Assembly: GCA_003254905.1 (NCBI GenBank)
Contig: QANU01016257.1
Span: 245,057-309,056 of the forward strand
DNA length: 64,000 nt
From: Nissolia schottii
Taxonomy: Eukaryota > Streptophyta > Magnoliopsida > Fabales > Fabaceae
Direction of reading: 5' to 3'
Shown: piece by piece, positions 58,801 through 64,000 of the stretch
How positions within the stretch are numbered: the first letter of the stretch is position 1
Layout: every line of letters starts with the position of its first letter
The notes under the pieces: generated by a model
What the model was told of the DNA's origin: nothing
The model's input: only the letters and a program-made list of their open reading frames with translations
Database searches by the model: none
Position numbers and translations under genes: made by a program

Positions 58801-61800
58801 ACCACCTTGTAAATTTAAGCTCACCTCTGTTGATTCACACGCTGATAAACTTCATTCTGCTTTCAGTCTAATAAGGCACACATTTTTGGAGATTATTATG
58901 TATTGAGCAGCAGCTTTATGAAGGTATGACATTTGATATAGTCATATGGATGACAACTTAATGTGTTAATTTGACTAACCACATTCCCCAGCTTCTGGTG
59001 CAAATGCTACTGATAAGGTCTAGTCTTAAGATTGGTTTTACTGACTATGTTAATGGGCATTAAAAGGAAATTAGTATTTCAATGGGATCAAAAAGCAAAT
59101 TGGTATGCTTATGTTATGAAGTTTTCTGAAAAGAGGTTCAGTAGTTTGCTGAATCATTACTTGTCAGCGAAATACTGCACAGGTCACTATGACATAGTTA
59201 TCAATGGGAGCCCAGCAGAAAATGGTGATGATATGAAATATAGCTGCAGTTTCGTATACTGTACCGTTCTGAGTTAGATGATAAGCTAACATGTATGCAC
59301 ACCCTTCTGGGCTCATGGTTTCCTTTATATAACATTTATTTCCTTTACTATATCTGGCTTTTGGTTTCATTACCATATCTTTTTCATTGCTGAAGATCTA
59401 AGAAGAAATGATAGAAGTTACCAATGAGTAAAAGGGCAGTATCTGCTACTACTACTTTTCTCGCTGGTTTTCTGATGCCTATATATTTCCCTCTCTCCTT
59501 CATCGACTAGGACATATGTGATCGCATGCTGAAAGAGTTGGAGACCTTAGGTGTTTCAGGATCTTCTGGCACTATGGTGTCACGTGATTTACAAGTAGCC
59601 AATGAAGCACAAAGGTATGATTCAAGCAGGTTAAATGAGTCCAATGAAAGTGATGGTGGTGCCAACAGGCATGCTGATAAAGGGTCAAAGAAGAAAAAGG
59701 GGAAATCCGTGGTAAGTGCAGTAGCAAGTCTATCTGAAAGTGGTCCAGATAACCAGGAACAGACTTCCACAAAATCTAAGAAAAGCCAGAGAAAGGGCAA
59801 GGATACATCTTCACAAACGTCAGATTCAAAGTCAGGTTCTAGGAAAGAATCACTTAAAATGAAAGAGGATAATATTAGTAGTCCCTCAGAAGAATGGATC
59901 ATGCAGAAGATTACAACCTTGATTCCTGAGTTTGAAGAACAAGGTCTGTTGATGCTGACTTCAGATTTGTTATTTCTTCCTAAGCATGTTATTCAATGTT
60001 CTCAAATGCAGTGCTATAATTGATAGGTGTAGAAGATCCTGAAACGATCCTTAGGCCTTTGGCTAATAGACTGAGGCCTACAATAATCAGTTCTTGGATG
60101 GAGAAAAAGAAGGCATTGCTTACAGAAAATGCAGATAGAATGAAACGTTTGCTGGATAGATTGCAGAAGCAACTTGATGAGGTTCACTAAGGAGGCATTT
60201 TTTGTTTCTTTTACATCCACTATTTTTCTCTTATTTAACATCCACTCCCCCCTCCAAAAAAATACAAAGTACAGACTTTTGTGGCCTTCTATAATTGCCT
60301 ATCTTGATTGCTTCTCTCTTTTCCTGGCAGTCTTTCTTAAACATGCAGCTCTATGAAAAAGCCTTAGAGTTGTTTGAAGATGATCAATCAACTTCTGTGA
60401 GTTTTGTTAATTTTTTTGAAATCTGAACACGTTATTTTCTGATTTTCACTGATGAAAAATGTGTAAATTAACATGTAAATGATGCCCAGGTTGTTTTACA
60501 TAGGCATTTACTCAGGACATTAGGAGCTCCTATGGTGGATATGCTTCTTCATGACCTGGTATTATATAATGTGAATTCTATGTTAATGCAATATATATAT
60601 TGAGGTTTAATAAGGTCTAACACAGTAGATTCATCATCTGCAGGATGTGCACAACAAATTAAAGAATGGACTTGATGTTTCAGAAGCTCCAAATTCTGAA
60701 TCTGTTTCACTTAGTCCTGGAGACAGAGTTGCAATTGTAAGGATAAGCTATTATTTAGAAGAGTTATGTGCACCATTTTTCCATTTTATAGCGTATCCAA
60801 TTTTGTATTAGTCTTGTACGTTTGCTGAAGATCATCATTTGCTGAGGATCATCATTGGGAAGGAGCACATAAAATGACTGCAAAAATCTTGTTTATTCCT
60901 TTGTTTTGCAGTCTAAGAGTTTTCCAGGACCTCTTGCAAATAAGGCTCTAGCTGTAGTAGAAGCATTGGAAGGAAAGGTTAGCATTTTTAATTTTGAAAC
61001 AAATCTCATTGTTAAGGTTTACTCAAGCTAAGATTCATTTATGGCTTTACTCAACTACTTTTCAATTTACAGTTGCAGCTAGCTGACTGGAAACATCTTT
61101 TTCTAAGCATTAAACTTCTTATCCTGTCTGACTATTTAACAGTATAACTAATATTTGAATATTCAACAGAGTGTGGAAACATTCATGGCTGCATTCAGAA
61201 CGGTAACAGAAGAGAGGTAATGTGTCTGTGTCTGTTTTTGTTTGTGGGACTTTAGCAATGATTTAACCTCCGGTGTTTCTGTCTTGATATGTGGTTTTAT
61301 CTATATTTTTTTTTCCAGTGGGTTACCTTTGAAAAAGCTTGACAAGAAACTAGAAAGAACACTTTTACATTCATATCGAAAGGTATTTATGCTTTACATT
61401 TATGTTAAAATTTACCAGAATGTATTTGATGCAAGATTCCCAAATATTGTTGATGATGCTGGTAGTGCATTAAAACTTTCAGATTGGTAAATTTGCTGAA
61501 ATCGACCAGAAATGTTGTCAGTGTTTGGCTAACCCTTATTTGTTTCCAACTTAACATTATTTTTCTTATATTGGTTATATTTTCAATAATTGTTAAATTG
61601 TAATTCTCCCTAATGCTAGTGCACAACGCCACATGGAACTTTCAGTCAGTTTTTGTAATTAGAACCTGCGATGCTGATATTCTTCAACTGTGTCTTCTAT
61701 TATTGTTATTATCAGGAATTGACGTCTGAAGTTTCTGCCGAGACTGATCCAGTATCCCTTCTGGCAAAAGTTGTGTCTTTACTTTATATCCAGGTAACTC

Positions 61801-63308
61801 CTAGTGCTTCTGTTTCTATATTTTTGTTGTTTTTTGGCCCTACCCCCACACTGACAAACATGGATACTTGCATGCGTAGGTTCACCATAAAGCTCTTCAA
61901 GCCCCTGGAAGGGCCATTTCGGTTGCCATTTCCCAATTGAAGGTATACTGTCTTTCAGTTGGTTTGGTTCTGTGTCAAGACATATATTAAAAAGATTTCA
62001 TAAGATAAATGCCAAATATAAGTGAGTTTGATTGCACAGACTAAATCAAGGAAAATAATGATGGCATGGTCACCAACCTGGCAAATCCATTTATTTATTA
62101 ATTACAAGTATATTTCCTATTTACAGTAATAGTTTAAGTCGTGCCGAAAGCGTAAAATTGATGGTGAAGCCAAATATGTCATCGGGGTAATTGGAATGAG
62201 ACCTGCTGGGGATATTTAAGATATAATTTGTGTTTAGAATTTGGAACATTCCTTCCACGCTTCTCTCTTTGGGCATATTATGGTTGAAATATCTCACGGA
62301 TTGAACTTACATCTGATCACAGTCTATTACTCTCTCATATTGTTACAAATGAATGGTTGTATATTGCAAAGCTATTACTCATGATATTTATGTGTTGAAT
62401 TCAACCACATAGGATTTTTACAAATTCAACCTTTACGGTTGTTTGTTCATTTTGTTTTGGTGGGGGGATCTGGATTGCGTTTTGTGTGATTTTATGCTAT
62501 CCTATACGCAGCACAGCACTGTTAGATGTCAATGATTTTCTCAGATCTCTACCATAATTTTACTAAATATGTGATTTTGAATGGTTGTCTGGGATTAGTT
62601 GGTTTAATACATCGAACCTACCATTCTACCTTATTAAATCTTATTTTGGTCAACTATGACATCCCTGGTTTATTTTTGTCTTGTTGCACTTGAGAACACG
62701 GTTCAAACTTGTCGCTTTACTAATATGAGGATCATGTTATGATAGACACATTAGCAAAATGGGTGAACATACATAAATAAGAGTGGATCTTAATATAACA
62801 AAATTTGTCCCATAACATTACCCTTTCTTGTTAAAAGTAACACGAGTATTCTCTTCCGTTACACTCTTGTCATTTTGCAAAACATTATGTTGAAATAAAA
62901 AAATTACAACACCTAGATACATCACATTCAATATGAGTATTTTAGGCTCATTTATGTTGTAGCTTTGATGATAATGTAGAACTAGAGACTCAAAACAAGG
63001 AATCCTTGGGAGTGCAACAAGAACAATGAATACTTAGGATTGAGAAACTCAGAAATTTATTTAATATAATCAAAATATCAAAGAATGATAAGCATGGGCA
63101 CCTAGAGGGGTATTTATAACCCAAAGGTAGTCCAATTTTGAAACCATAGGCAAACCTATTCTGCATATGACATTTTTCTGGTTTACCTGATTTTGTTACA
63201 CATTTTAATTTTCAGGATAAGCTTGATGAGTCAGCATACAAGATATTAACCGATTACCAAACTGCTACAGTAACTCTTTTGGCACTATTATCAGCTGCAT
63301 CTGGTGAT
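55844..63308 (+). CDS. UFL1: E3 UFM1-protein ligase UFL1 (3' end outside window)
   Basis: Nineteen coding exons, 783 codons visible: 55844-56017, 56207-56518, 56757-57023, 57305-57352, 57577-57642, 58013-58116, 58697-58790, 58867-58923, 59511-59943, 60027-60181, 60331-60396, 60490-60558, 60644-60736, 60912-60977, 61170-61216, 61319-61382, 61716-61793, 61880-61942, 63216-63308. All are GT-AG and in frame. UFL1 moves the ubiquitin-like UFM1 from its E2 UFC1 to targets, with UFBP1, chiefly on ER-bound ribosomes, supporting ER protein quality control and ER-phagy. The N-terminal 360 residues are the conserved UFL1 helical/winged-helix region (MDDELLELQRQFEFAQQAKS; LGRVSVIDLADATGVD). Exon 9 (residues 375-518) contains a Lys/Ser-rich disordered linker (GSKKKKGKS). 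The helical C-terminal half follows. About 35 final residues should be encoded beyond 64000. Plant members have no catalytic Cys; UFL1 works as a scaffold ligase. Confidence 0.95.
58455..58474. repeat. Poly-C run with an undetermined base in UFL1 intron 6
   Basis: About nineteen C residues interrupted by N at 58469, probably a sequencing slip site. It is intronic and does not affect the coding sequence. Confidence 0.85.
61943..63215. other. Long UFL1 intron 18 with repeat-derived sequence
   Basis: A 1.27 kb intron among otherwise short ones. Its right part (62940-63130) reads on the minus strand like an LTR promoter, with GGGTTATAAATACCCC and CTAGGTGCCC. An insertion is likely but has no clear ends. 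Confidence 0.35.
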
Positions 63309-64000
63309 GTGAGTATTACTAATATTGCATTCTTGTTACATACAGCTGGTGTCAAGTTTGATCTAATAAAAATTTAAGAATTCCCTTGAGTGAAAGTGAA
63401 AACATCAGTAGTACTTTAAAGTGATGCTCTTAAAACTGTCTCCTCTTAGGTTCTAAACGTGTAACTATTAAATTAGAGATTCTTGCATAAACACAATTTA
63501 AACACTTCATATTTAGACATACTCACAAAAAATGTGAGTCCCATCAACTTTATTTAAGATGTCGTCGCATATTGTCACATGTTTGTGGGTCCTATCAATT
63601 ACCTTTGTAAGTGAGCTAAATATGAAGTGTTGGAATTGTGTTGATTCAAAAACTTTTTCTATTAAATAAGGTAAATACTGTTTGACATTTGTAGGCTATA
63701 CTTTCAAATAAAGTTTTTCATGAAATCTTTCCAGTAACATCTAAAAGTAGCTAAATAAGAATTTCATTATCCTGCTTTTGCATGAGCATTTTTCCATAAG
63801 CCTTTTTTTAGATTATTTTTCATGAAAAAAAAAAATCCCAAAACAGCATATTCAGTAGACTTATTTTGAAAGGCTTATCCCAAAGGCAAACAATAAAGAA
63901 AGAGCAATATTTTAAGAACTACCTTCGAATATATTTTTGAGAAGGAAAAGAAAGGGTGGTTTGGGATTTGTGAATGTTTGGGTCACCCAATTCAATATCA
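63309..64000 (+). other. Last visible UFL1 intron
   Basis: Follows the donor at 63309 (GTGAGT). No acceptor joined to a plausible UFL1 C-terminus was found before the window ends. It contains the MITE at 63488-63645. Confidence 0.6.
63488..63645. mobile_element. Fold-back MITE, family M2, in a UFL1 intron
   Basis: Inverted arms: AAACACTTCATATTTAGAC on the left and GCTAAATATGAAGTGTTGG on the right. ACTCACAAAA and TGTGGGTCC words, shared with the element at 7259-7423, lie inside. Confidence 0.7.

Overview
This window is nuclear DNA of a flowering plant. Genes carry GT-AG introns, their coding exons are GC-richer than the flanks, and they sit in AT-rich intergenic DNA full of plant-type transposons: an L1-class LINE, CACTA elements, a Ty1-copia LTR, a gypsy-like LTR, SINEs and many MITEs. 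The protein sequences look eudicot and most resemble legumes as I remember them; the species cannot be fixed from the sequence alone.

Five protein-coding genes are supported, all on the + strand. (1) An intronless EXO70H-type exocyst subunit, 714-2573. (2) A two-exon 3-ketoacyl-CoA synthase of the short KCS12/KCS19 type, 30085-32255. (3) A nine-exon Nudix hydrolase of the NUDT9/NUDT22 type, 36801-40797. (4) A three-exon ankyrin-repeat membrane protein with a PGG domain (ITN1-like family), 52014-54463. (5) The UFM1 E3 ligase UFL1, starting at 55844, with 19 coding exons in view and its last C-terminal exon beyond the right edge. I resolved exon borders by hand from reading-frame continuity and GT/AG sites; every junction keeps frame.

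The 27 kb between EXO70 and KCS is a transposon nest. It holds several fold-back MITEs, a broken RPA70-like pseudogene (10.9-11.5 kb), a copia LTR with primer-binding site and gag remnant (12.0-12.6 kb), a 2.4 kb non-autonomous CACTA element (13229-15612), a full-length but dead LINE with 19-bp target-site duplications (19556-25455), a Stowaway MITE, a minus-strand SINE, a gypsy-like LTR and a 0.4 kb tandem duplication abutting an undetermined base. The roughly 10 kb between the Nudix and ankyrin genes is AT-rich with degenerate MITEs and no convincing gene.

Two larger patterns stand out. First, three non-coding blocks between EXO70 and the LINE (6.6, 8.5 and 16.1-16.5 kb) reappear in the same order and orientation between KCS and the Nudix gene (32.7, 34.3 and 35.7-36.2 kb). 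This is an old segmental duplication whose conserved content no recognised gene explains. Second, the gene order echoes Arabidopsis: EXO70H next to KCS12, and NUDT9 close to UFL1. The genes do not form an operon or a single pathway; they act in exocytosis, very-long-chain fatty acid elongation, nucleotide-sugar or nucleotide clean-up, membrane signalling and ufmylation. I found no clear previously undescribed biological system; the duplicated non-coding blocks are the best candidate for something unexplained.
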